Positions 1 to 12,200 of a DNA stretch of 64,000 nucleotides are shown in pieces. A program made the translations under genes and the position numbers. Position 1 is the stretch's first letter; every line of letters begins with the position of its first letter. The notes under the pieces are model-generated. The model saw only the letters and a list, made by a program, of their open reading frames with translations. It made no database searches and was not told the origin of the DNA. Source of the stretch: Takakia lepidozioides (taxonomy: Eukaryota; Streptophyta; Takakiopsida; Takakiales; Takakiaceae). The stretch covers positions 86,904,756 through 86,968,755 of the forward strand of contig CM060731.1 of assembly GCA_030704615.1 (NCBI GenBank), written 5' to 3'.

Positions 1-39
1 AAGAGAATTTACATTTACAGAGACTTCATTAAAATTCTA

Positions 40-2753
40 TTAATCTTGAAAATCATCCGAATCCTCATCCTGTTCTAGACTGTCCTGCTCCGCCTCCATC
101 CCCTCAGTGCCTTTCTCATCTCCAGCGGACTGCTCGTTGGCCTGGCTTTCGAAAATCCCATCTTCCCCTTGCGGAACTGTCCATCTCACCTCCGTTGGGT
201 CGTCTTCCTCCCTGTCTGCGTCGCTCTCATCCGCTGAATCACATATGTACTTTCGTACCCGTCTACCTGTCTGAGCTGCTGCCAACTCTTTCCTTATCTT
301 TCTGTCCTCCCTAGCCCTCTCCAAAATCTGCTCTACTTTATTGGGATTCTCACTTCTTCTAATCGCTGTATTTGCGAGTTTAGCTGCATAACTAGGAAGG
401 GAGTAGTCCCTCACCGGGCTCGTCATGAAGTCGGCCCTCGCAAAGAACGGGACATTCTTCCTGGCAGGAAGTGTAGGCCCTACATGTTTCGACCCGGACC
501 CTGCAATCCTGCACATGACAATCATCAACGAGACTAATGAGAACCACAGTCGGGAAATTCGTTTGACATAAATGACCCAGAAGGCTTTGCAAACTTACAA
601 TGTTTGCACTCACTCGTATTCCGGGTTCTCCTCCGCATCAATGTCCACAGTGTCTTCCTCGGACTCCGACGAATCCGAGGAGACTTCCGCTCTGTCGGGA
701 GCCTTAACATTCCGTTGCAGCCCTTCCAGATGGGATCCCCACACAGATGAATCCTCCTCGTAGGCAAAGAGGTGCCGGTCGGAAAACCGCCCAGCCCACA
801 TTGAGGCACCTGTTACAATGCCATCCACACATTACCACATGGCGCTTCAGATGTTGCGAACTACATCCTAACGAGAATTTGCAGAACAGCATAGATCAAG
901 ATTCTGCATACCTATCCCACAGATGAGGTCGAGCACTGTGCCCTCCACGTCTGTGCATGTCTCCATAATTGTCTGAATGAAGGCAGGGCTCCGAGTCCGT
1001 GAGTACCGCAGGGGTTCCGTTGAAGTGAGGCTATGAGGGAGAAGTTCCTTGGGAACGTTGTTGAACAGAACGTTGTAATCGAGTGGGTCGCAGTTCGGGT
1101 CAACCTTTCCTCCCTCCTTCCGGAAAGCAAAGGTGGAGTTCTCCTTCACAAAGCAGTATGCATCAAACTGCTTCGTCTGCATACACAGGGGGAAAACGAT
1201 TAGAAACCGAATGCGGCACCGCATTTGAAAACACCCAAGCAAATGAATGGATGAGTGCCAGTGTCGTAATCACCTTCTTCCCTTCCGACCGAAGGCCCAG
1301 TGTGTTGATGCACGTCCACTTCTTTTTCAGAATCGGGACGGCGCTCTTGCGGGTCCACTTCGCAATTCCTGTCTGAGTGTTTTTTCCTCTGCTCGCCAGG
1401 ACAACCACACAGCCTCTGTCGTCCAACACCATGCAGGCAAGCCCAAATCCTTTCTTCCAAAAGTCCTCCGAGTACCTGTTCCAAGATGGCAAAGCTTGCA
1501 GTCCTTCCACAGGCTCTCCGTCCAGAATATCCAAGATGATCATATCGCAAGACCACTCGGTGGCATTTCCGCCCCTCCTACAATCCTTGTCTGCACACAC
1601 CCTCTCAAAGAACGAGACCATATTCTGAAATCCTGGGGTGTCGGAAGGCTCTTCGGCAGTCGCCTTCTTCAGTGCTCTGCCCTTCAGACCCTCCATGGTC
1701 TTCATGTATGCCAACTTGGCTGCCCGTCCATCCAAAGCCGCCAAGAAACTCTCATTTACACACTGGACTACTGTTTGGGAGCCACTTTCGGCCTCTTCAT
1801 TTCCACCGGCTCGAAAGGGTGCCCCCCTGGGGGGTTGAAGAGTGCCTACTTTGCCGAGCCAGTTCTCGTGCCTCTCGTGACAACGGTGGGCACAGGGGAG
1901 GCAGCCTGCGTTTGGGGGGGTGGGCTGGTTGCAAAGTCTCCATCGGAGTCCTCTTCCTCACCCTCTTCCTGAACATGCTGTTTCTGCTTCTTCGTTTTGG
2001 CGGGTGTCACAACAGCTGCTCCTTGCTGGCGAGTCCTCTTCTTCGACCCCTTCTGTTGGGCCTGCACAGCTGCATCCACCGTCTTTTGTGCCATCTCAGC
2101 TGCCTTTCTGGATTCTTCCAGAGCAGCAGATTCCTTTGCCGACTTTGGCCCAGCAGGGACACGTCTTTCTTTTCTCTTCTCTTCTGCCAAGGCGTGCAGA
2201 TCTTTCTCAGACTCGTCAACAATACCGCCAGACATGTCCAGGTACCACGGGCATCCAACGAGATGCGCGGGATGCCATTGTTTCTGCATCTCGGGTGTGT
2301 AGACACAGCTTGGGCCCGCCACGGTCCAAGCCATGAAGAACGGGGGCTCTTGAGCCAGGGCCCCTGTCTGAAGGAGCACGTATTTCATATACCTGCAAGG
2401 CAGTCAGCATGCGTGAGAAAAAGTTGAGACCAACCTACTCGCAGAGTGCCACCGAAAACATAAAATGCGAATGCGGTGCCGCATTTCCGAGACAAACCTC
2501 GTAACCAGGGTTTGCATACAAGGGCAGCTGTGCTTCACCTGTAAACAATTCGCATTGCAGCTTTCCCCGCTCGCTCCCGATGTGTAAACTCCACGCTCCT
2601 TCTTGTTGTCTGTAGCTCTCTAGCGAAAAGGTTATCCTTGTACGCACATCTGAAACGTGTCACGTAGTCTTCCAATGTCTGTGTTCCATCCCATTTGACG
2701 TACAAGCCGAACGAATTTGTGTGCATTACGACTTGCTCCTTCGCATTCGACAT
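40..2753 (-). CDS. Amino-type DNA methyltransferase-like C-terminal half of a spliced transposon gene
   Basis: This leftward gene reads like a beta-class N6-adenine/N4-cytosine DNA methylase. The catalytic-loop region comes first (1278 to about 1810): CDMIILDILDGEP, then W-N-R-Y-S and a strand ending in CVVVLAS. Exon 913-1177 carries RTRSPAFIQTIME and the SAM-binding motif VLDLICGIG. Exon 614-811 completes it with GASMWAG and RHLFAYEEDSSVW, the usual acidic residue after strand 2. The last exon (40-510) ends in an acidic tail, EDSDDFQD, and TAA. Good splice sites are visible: donor AAG|GTGATT at 1278, acceptor GTATGCAG at 1178, donor ATAG|GTATGC at 913, acceptor TTGTAACAG at 812. A lysine/glutamine-rich linker with a nuclear-localisation look lies at 1846-2388. 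The normal DPPY catalytic motif is D-I-L-D here, so activity is doubtful. Upstream joints show frameshifts. The family call is by motif only; the specific base is unknown. Confidence 0.6.
1209..1226. repeat. Intronic copy of the AATGCGG/CCGCATT dyad
   Basis: An 18-bp dyad, ATGCGGCACCGCAT core, sits inside the intron at 1178-1277 of the methylase gene. It matches the array at 5.5-7.3 kb. Confidence 0.7.
2468..2487. repeat. Intronic copy of the AATGCGG/CCGCATT dyad
   Basis: GAATGCGGTGCCGCATTTCC lies between two coding stretches of the methylase gene, again outside the apparent exons. Confidence 0.7.
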
Positions 2754-4945
2754 TACCTGCGATTCCCAAATGCATTGTCACGTAGCAGTTCAGGGAATTC
2801 ATGTCAGAAAAGCAAATCTGGGGAAGTACCTTGAATTACCTGGAACCACCAAGTCATACGGTTGAGCCACACATCCACTGCAGGGTCGGAAACTTCCAGT
2901 GGAAAAGACCACATTGTCCTTATGCTCTCGGATGCATTCCAGATCGACAGCCACCGTGTCTGCCATTTCCGATCCAATGTCAGGAGCTGGAAGAGAGTGG
3001 CTATTGCTAGGAAGGAACTTCAGTGCATTGAAACCTCACCTTCTCTTTCGCCTCCACACATGCCGTTGAGAGGTGATGCAGTTTCTCCAATTGCATGGTC
3101 GGCTGCATGGCCCGAGAATAGTGTTTTGCAATCTCGGGGATGAAGTCCTTTCCAAGTGCCGGATCTGCAATTGCCACCAGCTTCACAAGCTTTGACTTGT
3201 ATTTGGTTCTGGACTTGACACCGGCTTCCTTCAAGTGCTCAGTCAATGACTGCAACGTTTTGACCTGCCCCTCACTTTCCATGAAGAAGCGTTTGGCATG
3301 GGCCAAATCCAGCTTGATGTTTGACTGCCAACAAAAACATGCAAAAGCGTTACATTCGATTCATGTGGAAACATTACTGAAAATTGGGGAAGGATGAGCA
3401 GAGGGAAATTGGAGGACGACTTACTTTGTATATCACCTCCACCATTCCATCCATAGTGAGACGATACCATGTCCGGTCTGTTTTTGCAACGGCTTTCTGA
3501 ATGAGCTCGGGCTCCAGCATTTCCGCAAACATCTGCGGATCAGTGAGACCAGTTTTCCTCACCCTATACAGCATATGTGCCATGTGGGTATGCACGTACG
3601 CATTCTCAGTGACCCTGCAAGGCACACTCTCCAGTTCAGTACACGGAAGCACGGAAACAAACCAGAATGGAAACCGAAATGCGGCACCGCATTTCGAACG
3701 TGCTAGGGAGGGTATGAGTATCTTACGAGTTGAGGTCCGCCATGCATTCTTGAGCAGGGAGGAGTCTGCCGCCTTCACCTTGAGGATGACACACTCCACC
3801 ATGTAATGCCAGCCAATGTGCTTGGCATGGTTCTGCTTGATGTACTCCCACCAGGCAAGAAGTCGGTGATTCCCGTCCCACACAAAGAACATTTTACCCG
3901 ACATATGGCCGAAGTCTGGATCACCCTTCAGCGTCGCCTCGAATTCGTGGTTGCGAGTGTGCGTGGGTATCCCACGTTGACAATTCATCGGCAGTGGGTC
4001 CACGAGTTTCGCCGTCCTCATTCTCAATGGAAACGTAAAACGCTGCCGATCCCAGACGGTACCCTTCTCGAAATGCGAACTTGAGCTTATCCACATCTCC
4101 GGGAAGGGCCTGCCTGACGATGGGAAGGGAGACCATGCGACAGAGTGGGATTCGAAGAGTCCGCTGGAATACCCTGCTGCCCAGAACTCTGCCAATGCTA
4201 CTGTGTGTCTCCTCCAACATTTAATCCGCTGCACTTTTGAAATCCTCCGGAGACATGTCTGTAGGTGCCGGTAGTGGCTGAGCAGCTGGAGCATCCTCAA
4301 CTGGAGCTACACTCTGGGGCCTGTCTGCGGGCAATTCTGCCATTGCAGAGGCCTCCTCCGGGCCTGCTTGCTCATCGGTGGTGAGGTCTTGCTGCGAACG
4401 TTGAGCGGCAGCACCCTCCTCCGGTACCAAATCGAGATCAACGGTCGATCCCATTGCCTTCGCTGCAGCAGAGTCGGCCCCAACATCTACAGGCGGGAAA
4501 TCCTCCAGGAACTGAGCTTCAGCTCGTGGAAGCGGTTTTGCGGGAGATTGTTCACCCGTCGCCCTGATTGCCTTCTGCTTCCTCATCCTTGCAGGTGAAG
4601 GTGTCTGCTGCAATTGAATCTGTCTTCTACCCTGCTACTTCATTCGCGTTGGGGGGGTGAATCGGCCTGAGCCGGTTCAGAAGCCAGTAGAGGGACGGGC
4701 TGCTTCTTCTTCGACTTTGCTGGAGAAGGGCCCGACCCCTGCTGGCGATTCTCCATGACCGAAGAACGCGAGTCGATCTCTGGGGCTTTGAACTTGCCCT
4801 TCGAAGACGCGTCTTTGAATCGCACAGGGCTAGGCCCGGCAGGAATACCCGCGCTCGGGGATCGGGTGGACGTGCTGGAGGGATCGCAGGAATCCGAAGA
4901 GCCGCAGGAAGAGTCCGAGGTTAGGCATGCAAACATGTTTTGCAT
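2754..4945 (-). CDS. ParB/sulfiredoxin-like N-terminal half of the methylase gene
   Basis: This segment precedes the methylase domain on the same strand. It opens at 4943-4945 (MQNMFACL) with a low-complexity Ser/Pro/Lys region to about 4221. Next comes IPLCRMVSLPIV...DVDKLKFAFREGY (4220-3921) and then MFFVWDGNHRLLAWWEY with MVECVILKV (about 3780-3900). The order 'residue to be placed, K/L-sF-xxG, DG-x-HR-xx-A, V-x-C-x-V' is the signature of ParB N-terminal and related sulfiredoxin-fold domains, which in bacteria and phages are often fused to N6/N4 DNA methylases. A helical region follows at 3007-3470. A poly-G frameshift and a TAG codon near 4630-4645 break the N-terminal tail, so this copy may be decayed. 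Family assignment rests on the DGNHRLLAW motif and on its neighbour; it is moderately supported. Confidence 0.5.
3676..3695. repeat. Intronic copy of the AATGCGG/CCGCATT dyad
   Basis: GAAATGCGGCACCGCATTTC lies just downstream of the ParB-like segment, in sequence that breaks the coding alignment and is probably an intron. Confidence 0.65.
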
Positions 4946-5545
4946 TCAAGTCTCCTAGCATTCAGTCTAAGAATTAGAGAAGCAAAATTGGGGGTTCGGT
5001 GCTCGATCAGTTGCGCGCAGCCCGATCGCATGGAGCTCTCACTGGTGGCTGGGTTGCCTGAGTGGCCTGCTACTCGGAGATGGCAATCTCCTCCTGTAGA
5101 CGCATCTGCTTCCTCCCCTTCGGCATTGGCCTACGTCCAAAGTATAATTTCCGGAGCTTGCGACGAGGTCTCCTGTCTGGTGCACGAACTCCCCCCTTCT
5201 CAGGTTCGAGCATAAGAAGAACAGAGAGAGGGAAAAGGGGCAAAGAGTGCAGATGGAAAGGGCGCGAGAGGGGTGACTGAGGAGACACGACAAAAGTAGA
5301 TGAAACGGCGGTGATGCACCACTTGGGTTCGAAAGGGTTGGACGAAAGTGTCTCCTCGTGGAGTTTGCGTCATTACGAAATTCGAATCGTTCAGGGTACG
5401 CCTGCCGTCCGAAAAACAAACATCATTATCCAACGGTCAGGCCGCGCCGCCTCATGCCCCTTTAGTCAGATATAGTGCCGACATGTGCAGCAATTCCGTT
5501 GCTCCACGTGTTCACATTTCAAGGCATTTCCGTCCCAGCGTCTGA
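4946..5545. other. Upstream region of the methylase gene, no gene seen
   Basis: Between the apparent start of the methylase gene and the dyad array I see no coding similarity. A purine-rich stretch at 5218-5280 is the only compositional feature. It should contain the promoter of the leftward gene, but no convincing TATA box was found. Confidence 0.4.
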
Positions 5546-7270
5546 TGAGTTGGAGCGAAAATGCGAATGCGGCGCCGCATTTCCGTTAAGTACCATCACG
5601 AAGCTACACATCCGTACTTGTTGGAAGAAAATGCGGCACTGCATTTCCGTTCCACCTTCACATACCTTAGTTGTTGAACGGAAATACGGTCCCGCATTTC
5701 CGTTCCACCTTCACATACCTTAGTTGTTGAACGGAAATACGGTGCCGCATTTCCGTCCCACAGCTCCATGTATTAGATTCAAAAGGGAAATGCGGCGCCG
5801 CATTTCCGTTCTGGAATGTCGAAAGGTGCGATTCGGACGGGAATGAGGCACAACATTTCAGTTCCCGTGGTTCATGATTTTCAATGTGAACGGAAGTGCG
5901 GTACCGCATTTCCGTTCCCCCTTCACATACGTTAGTTGATGAATGGAAATGCCGTGCCACATTTCCGTTCGGGAAAGTATAGAGGTCTCACCTGGACAGA
6001 AATGCGGTGCCGCATTTCCGGTCTCGAAAGTTTGAAGGTCTCACATGGATGGAAATGCGGCAACACATTTCCGTAACACAGCTCCAGGCCCCATATAGAA
6101 AACGGAAATGCGGCGCCGCATTTCCGTTCTAGAATGTCGGAAGGTGCGACTCGGACGGAAATGCGGTGCCGCATTTCAGTTCCCGTTGCGCACGAATTTC
6201 AGTCAGAACGGAAATGCGGTACCACATTTCCGTTCTGTAGAGTATTAACGTCTGACGCTGGCGGAAATGTTGTGCCGCATTTTCGTTCCACAGCTCCATG
6301 CCTCACATACAAAACGGAAATGCGGCGCCGCATTTCCGTTTTGGAATGTCGGAAGGTGCGACTCCGACGGAAATGCGGTACCGCATTTCAGTTCCGATGT
6401 TTCAGGATATTTCATCAGAACGGAAATGCGGTGCCGCATTTCCCTTTTGAATCTAATACATTCCGTTCTGGAATGTTGGGAGGTGCGACTCGGATGGAAA
6501 TGCGTTGCCGCATTTCAGTTCCGATGGTTCACGATTTTCAGTCAGAACGGAAATGCGGTACCGCATTTCCGTTCTGGAATGTTGGTAGGTGCGACTCGGA
6601 TGGAAATACGCTGCCGCATTTCAGTTCAGATGGTTCACGATTTTCAGTCAGAACGGAAATGCGGTACCGCATTTCCGTTCTGGATAGTATGAATGTCTCA
6701 AGCGGTCGGAATTGCGCTGTATGAAGCTGTCGGAATCGCACTCGGCTCCATGCATCAGATACAAAATGGAAATGCGGCGCCGCATTTCCGTTCTGGAATG
6801 TCGGAAAGTGCGACTCGGACAGAAATGCGGTGCCGCATTTATGTTCCCGTTGTTCATAATTATCAATCAGAACGGAAATGCGGTACCGCATTTCCGTTAT
6901 GGAGAGTATGAATGTCTTTTAAGGACGGAAATGTGCTGCAGCATTTCTATCCCTCAGCTCCATGCATCAGATACAAAATGGAAATGCGGCGCCGCATTTC
7001 CGTTCTGGAATGTCGGAAAAGTGCGACTCGGACGGAAATGCGGTGCCGCATTTCTGTTCCCGTTGTTCATAATTCTCAATCAGAACGGAAATGCGGTACC
7101 GCATTTCCGTTCCACCTTCACATACCGTGCTTGCTGGATGGAAATGCGTTACCGCATTTCCGTTCTGGAGAGTATAAAGGTTTCCCCCGGACGGAAACTC
7201 GGTGCCGCATTTCCGTCGCTTTGGTGCATGACCAAGATGGAATACGGAAATGCGGCGCCGTATTTTCCGT
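5546..7270. repeat. 53-bp-phased dyad array between divergent genes
   Basis: About 31 copies of the dyad AAATGCGG-YRYR-CCGCATTT. Centres fall near 5690, 5743, 5796, 5849, 5902, 5955, 6008, 6061, 6114, 6167, 6220, 6273, 6326, 6379 and 6432, then 6506 to 6665 and 6778 to 7256. The step is 53 bp almost every time, with single exceptions near 5637-5690, 6432-6506 and 6665-6778. Central bases vary (GCGC, GTGC, GTAC). Spacers are of about four recurring types (for example TTCTGGAATGTCGG and CCACAGCTCCATG), so the higher-order unit is about 212 bp. Each dyad can form a hairpin or bind a symmetric dimer. Long open frames through it are artefacts of the 53-bp unit. It separates the leftward methylase gene from the rightward transposase and probably holds both promoters. 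Confidence 0.95.
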
Positions 7271-7510
7271 CCACCAGCAATCGAAAGAATCACTCGGGAC
7301 GGGAAATCTGGAACCTGAATGGGTTGCATTGTTCCGAAACAACACAATTGCGGCCAGTCTTGATGAGCACAACTTGGTTGTCTGACCGTTTTAACTAACA
7401 GTACTGGCACTTGTCAGTGCGAACGTTCCTGTCTGCACCGAGAATACTGCTGGATCCACCCTCAGGAGAAACTGTCAGGAGATGTTATTTCGTCGCCGAA
7501 TTGGCCATCA

Positions 7511-9262
7511 TTGTCATACTTCTGGCTATGGAATCAAACCTCCCAACTTCATGCATGTAGCTTGAAACAATACTTTCCACTTCAATGTGCGACTTCCAAT
7601 CGTCGATGGACTCCGCAAATCCACTTAGATGGTGCCTGTGAGCCTTGGTCTGTCGCTATACTGAACCTCGCACTTGCCAACTCCGTGCGGTGTTCGATGG
7701 CTCCGAATTCCTACGCTATAGTTTGCTGTCCTCCGCAACTTGGGAGAGCCTGGATCCCAAACGAGGGAGGACTTTGCAGAGTGACTGAAACTTACCTTTG
7801 TTCCAAATTCAAGCTCAAACCGGGCACAGTTTATTTGGAAGAAGAAAGGAAGGATGTTCCTGGACAGGTTGACGAGACCATTGTCGTGCTAGGTAACGAC
7901 GGAGGTTGCGGAATCGAATGGCACGTTCCCCCGTCAGACACCATCTTGTACCGAGCTGTGGGAATGCCCATTCCCTTTCCGAATCAGTCGCTGCCCACAC
8001 CATCCACAAAGGAGTCCGGAAACCGAGAAAAGGCCACTGCCAACAGAGAGGTATGCAACGATAATCATTCCCGACCTGGACCGTCAAGACCCTCCATAGC
8101 TTCTCGTGTGGACGTATTCGACATTTCCGACGAGGAAGATGATTGCATTGAGGTACCCATGTCCTCCACACGGTCGTTCAAATCCGGCATGGACGTCTCT
8201 GTCGGTGCTACGAATGTGCCCTCGAGCATAACTCCAACCCGGTCCATTGTGCAGCTCCTACGACAACATCACCTCGATGGTTCTCGCTCCGAGCTGGCTG
8301 CTCTCGACTATGCCAAATTCCCAGTCAGAAAGGTAACTTTTCTGCTTCCCAAGTCGATGGCAATGTCATCTTCGAGTTTCCACCTGTTTCTTCGTCAAAG
8401 AAAGCCTCCGGGATGTTAACAGACATGGATCGAAAGCATGACGGACACCCCTGGTGTGTGACGAAGACCAGTAGCACGAAAATTGCTGATGGTGTTCGTG
8501 TACGATATGTCCTCTATGCGGGGAAGCTGAGGTGCCTCAATCCCACCTGCTTTCACTTTCTCTCCAAAGGAGGGCGGAGAAACGAGACGGATTGGACTGG
8601 CACAACGCATCATCCATTCATTGTCTCCAGCCAAGCTCCTGCGGGTTCTTTCAAGTGTGCACATTGCAAAGAACCACCGACGTGCATGTCCATGTGCAGA
8701 GCCAAGCAATATTACGTAATCCATTTGCTCCCGGACTTGACTAGAGCTTGCATACACGTTGGGGTCCACTGCCACCCCTTGGCGAGAGGCAACATGCGTG
8801 AGGCTGTGCAGGAAGCACACGACATCATAAAAGAGGAGGTGAAATTGAGCCCCGGAGCCAGACCAAAGCAGATTCAGCTGAAGGCAGCCCACAAGATTGC
8901 TCTTGGCAAAATCATGTCTGAAGATGGTTCCGACCGAGAGCCCTTGACCGAAGACGAGATGCGTGACCTCTTGGAGTCCGTCTCGCACGTTTGTAGTCCG
9001 AATGTGCGGAATCACATCGTATCTTGCAAGCAGGAGTTCGGCAGGGGGTCGGACATGACTCAATCCTGGAGGTGAAACGAATGACTGGATATGACTACAT
9101 CCAAGGTAGCAGGTTTCCAGGGCAAGGCAGCGAATCCGATCGTTGTTACATTTTCAAAATGTCGACGTGTGGGCCTGGGAGTGGAGTCGACTTGGTCACT
9201 CGCATGACAACTGGAAACTTGTCGAATGCTTGGGTGATGTTTGATCTCGACGGGACAAACCA
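7511..9262 (+). pseudogene. MULE-like transposase, 5' half (truncated)
   Basis: Rightward gene beginning after the dyad array; the start is uncertain (an ATG near 7700 is as plausible as 7511). An intron is likely at 8332 (AAG|GTAACTT) to about 8402-8424. The second exon carries a Cys/His domain: CLNPTCFHF, FKCAHCKEPPTC, then RACIHVGVHCHPL, like the zinc-binding N-terminal domains of MULE transposases. Next comes a helical part (ARPKQIQLKAAHKIALGK) and CGPGSGVDLVTRM leading to WVMFDLDGTN, which fits the first catalytic Asp. The frame shifts by one near 9055. Coding similarity to transposase stops at about 9262, where an LTR element begins. The matching 3' half lies inverted at 15.4-17.3 kb. 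Confidence 0.65.
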
Positions 9263-12200
9263 TCAATGCTATAGCTTTGAAGCTATGGAGGAACTAACAG
9301 ACTATACGCTCGCAATATTACTTACGCAGTGGCATAGGGACGAAACAACAGAGCCGATCTTTTCTCTTGAGCGATGCTTGCAAGCCCCGCAGGCTTACAA
9401 GAAATTACCCATAGCTTTTTGTGGCAACCATACGTTTATGCTTTGTGCACTACAGGCATTTCTTCAGTTGTTACAGCCAAAACATTTCTGTGGGTCTAGA
9501 ATGAAGAGAGTGAGAGGAATGGAGGAAATCTTGCAGAAACAAACGATTGTTACTCCACAGGCGGTACAGTTACTGAAGGAGTTGCGATTGCAAGGATTGC
9601 AAAGCAAAGATTGGACATTGCACCATAGACAGTACATGTTACAATTCTTGCAGAACTTTGAGCCAAGGACAGGAGCAACAACGGTGAAAGGAGTTGAATT
9701 AGTAATTACTCCCCTATACCTACAACAATTGTTTCGATTGCCAGCAGGTCAAGTGCATGTGGAGGAGCACAGGGCAAGACTGCAAATAGGGGACTTATTC
9801 CAAGAAGGGAGTTTCTTTAAAACTCAGGGTTATGCTTGTACCAAGGCCGTGTACCCAGGGCTAAAGGAGGTAGGCCAGATATTGAACGTTCTGTTTGCCA
9901 TGAAACAGAACCAACAGTATTTGAGCAGATCCTTCACAGAGGAAATACTCAAAGCCCTGAGAGGAGAAGAGGTAGAATGGGCGGACATAATGTACAACAC
10001 ACTGGTAGAGGAGATGAAAAGATTACAGGGTACTGCCGCAAAGTCTCCTATCATAGTGTCTGGCCCAATCATTGCTCAAATAATTATTGATTCTGGCATA
10101 CTTGATGCGCGAGAAAGAAAGGAGATGGGAGTGTTTGAGCCAGAAACCACTGCAATGGAAGAGCAAGGCTCTTCACACAGTGAGGGTGGACTGGCAGGGC
10201 AACCCGAGAATAAGAGACAGAGGCGGGGAAAGACTGTAGTGGCGGATCCACTGGCTTCACGGAATCCGCATGATAATGTTTCCCAAGTTTTTGTGCAGGA
10301 AGGGGCACAGCAGCACAGAGAACTGCTATTACTGGAAGCAGGACCTTCAGAGAGGGAAGAGGAAGTTACTTCAGTATCACAGCCATCATAGCCAGAGGAT
10401 CGGCTTGTCACAGGGTTACCACGAGTTGTCCATGCAGTTCAACCAGAAATAATTGATTTAGAAAAAGAAGGGTTAGATATTCCCACTACAGAACAGGTGG
10501 TGGCAAAAATTGAGAAGGGGGACCTTCTCTATGAATATTCTGGTATGGTCAAGGACACAGTGATTCCGGAGGTGCAACAATTGTCCAGGGGAAACCCTGC
10601 GGTGCATATAATACACACACCTGTGACGGAGGTACCACATGTAGAATGTCAAGACACTATAGCACCGGTGACGGATGAAGTGGTTCAGGAAGAAAATCTG
10701 GTGGGGCAATGGCCTGAATGGTTCGTAAGGCATCACACTATTGAGGATCAGGGAGAACAGCAGCAAGCTCACCAAGATGACCCTCAACAGGCTATGCTTA
10801 TGAGTTCCATAAGCAGGACACTGAATTTGTTGGGTACTTATGTCAAATCCCATGTTCCCATTACTCAATTGGCAGCTTTGAGGGAGGAACTCAGGAAAGA
10901 GTTTGAGGCTCGACTTGCCACAGAGTGTGCAAACAAGGTCGATGAAGAGGTCACTCTCAAAATGCAGCAAGACTTGGAGAGTACAGAAGCGGCTTTGCAA
11001 TTGGCCAAGGAACAATTGATTGAGGCAGGCCTCGCACAAGACCACTTGCACGAAGAACATAAGCAACAGCTATACCAAATGCAGGTGAAGCATGAAAGCA
11101 AGTTGCAAGAAGTGAATGCACTACATATGGAGTTGCAGACAGTGCATGACATGATGGCCATACAATGTGCTACACTCACAACTATGCTTGACCAATCTAT
11201 AAAAGAAATAAACAGTCAAGCGGAAAAATGTACGAAGGCAGAGGAAGAGAATGTTGAGCAAATGAAACTCATTGTCGATATGAAGAATACAATCTGTCGC
11301 AATGAGGATACTTTCAAGCAATACAGGCTGGTTGAAGCTGACCAAGAGAGGCACATCCTGGAGTTGCAACAAACGGTCATGGCCAATAGAAATGAAATCT
11401 CGGTCGCTAACAGAGCTTGGAAGGAAGCCAATAATCTGCTTGCTGCCTATGCGAATTTGGTTGAACCTCATGCGAAGCGCATGGAGGCTTTACAACAGCA
11501 GTTAGATGTGTACAAATTCAGAGAAGAGCACACTCTCAGAGGAACCACAAGCAACTTGGTGGATAACCACCTTATGCAGGTCTGGTTAGCACAAGGGCTA
11601 GTGGAGGGCAAAGCACCACGAAAGCTCACCCAAAGCGAGATGAATGAGCTCAGACTGCAAGTGCAGAACATTGCCACAACTACTTTAGACAATGTCTATA
11701 GTAGGATAGCGGAGTTACAGGAGGATGTAGACGGTCTGCAGACTCAAGTGGAGGACCTCACTTCAAATATAGACAAAAGAGTCTATATACTAGAGGAACA
11801 GCTAATGGCTTCTTATTTACAAGCCAGAACTTTGGCTTTTCAGTCTTCTTCACCGGAGATGCAGGAGATGCCAATGATACAAGAGCCAGTGCCACCAACA
11901 CCACAACAAGTCACTGTGCCAGTAGCTGACCCTGTTGTTACTATAGCCACACCACAGCCACCACAGCGTGAGGTATGGGGAAATGTTGCTTTTAACCCAC
12001 CTAAAACTCCAGCTGCAAGAGAGTACAGTAGGGCTATGATTATGCCCTTCAACCAAATTCCCATTGTGTTGGATTTGGTTTGGAAAGAATTTAGTCCTCC
12101 GCAGTCATTGGCACAATACTATCAAATCATGCGCATATGGCTGCCAGTGGCAACTAGGACTAAAGTTCTTCCGAACAATCGACCAATTGAGGATCATCAC

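Noticed and set aside
5546-7270. Array resembles a CRISPR array (regular repeats and spacers)
   Set aside because: Spacers are not unique but fall into a few recurring types, repeats are palindromic and vary, there are no cas genes, and the context is eukaryotic.
6134-7410. Long open frames (up to 228 residues) across the dyad array
   Set aside because: They are translations of the repeat, occur on both strands, and have no stop only because the unit lacks one in that frame.
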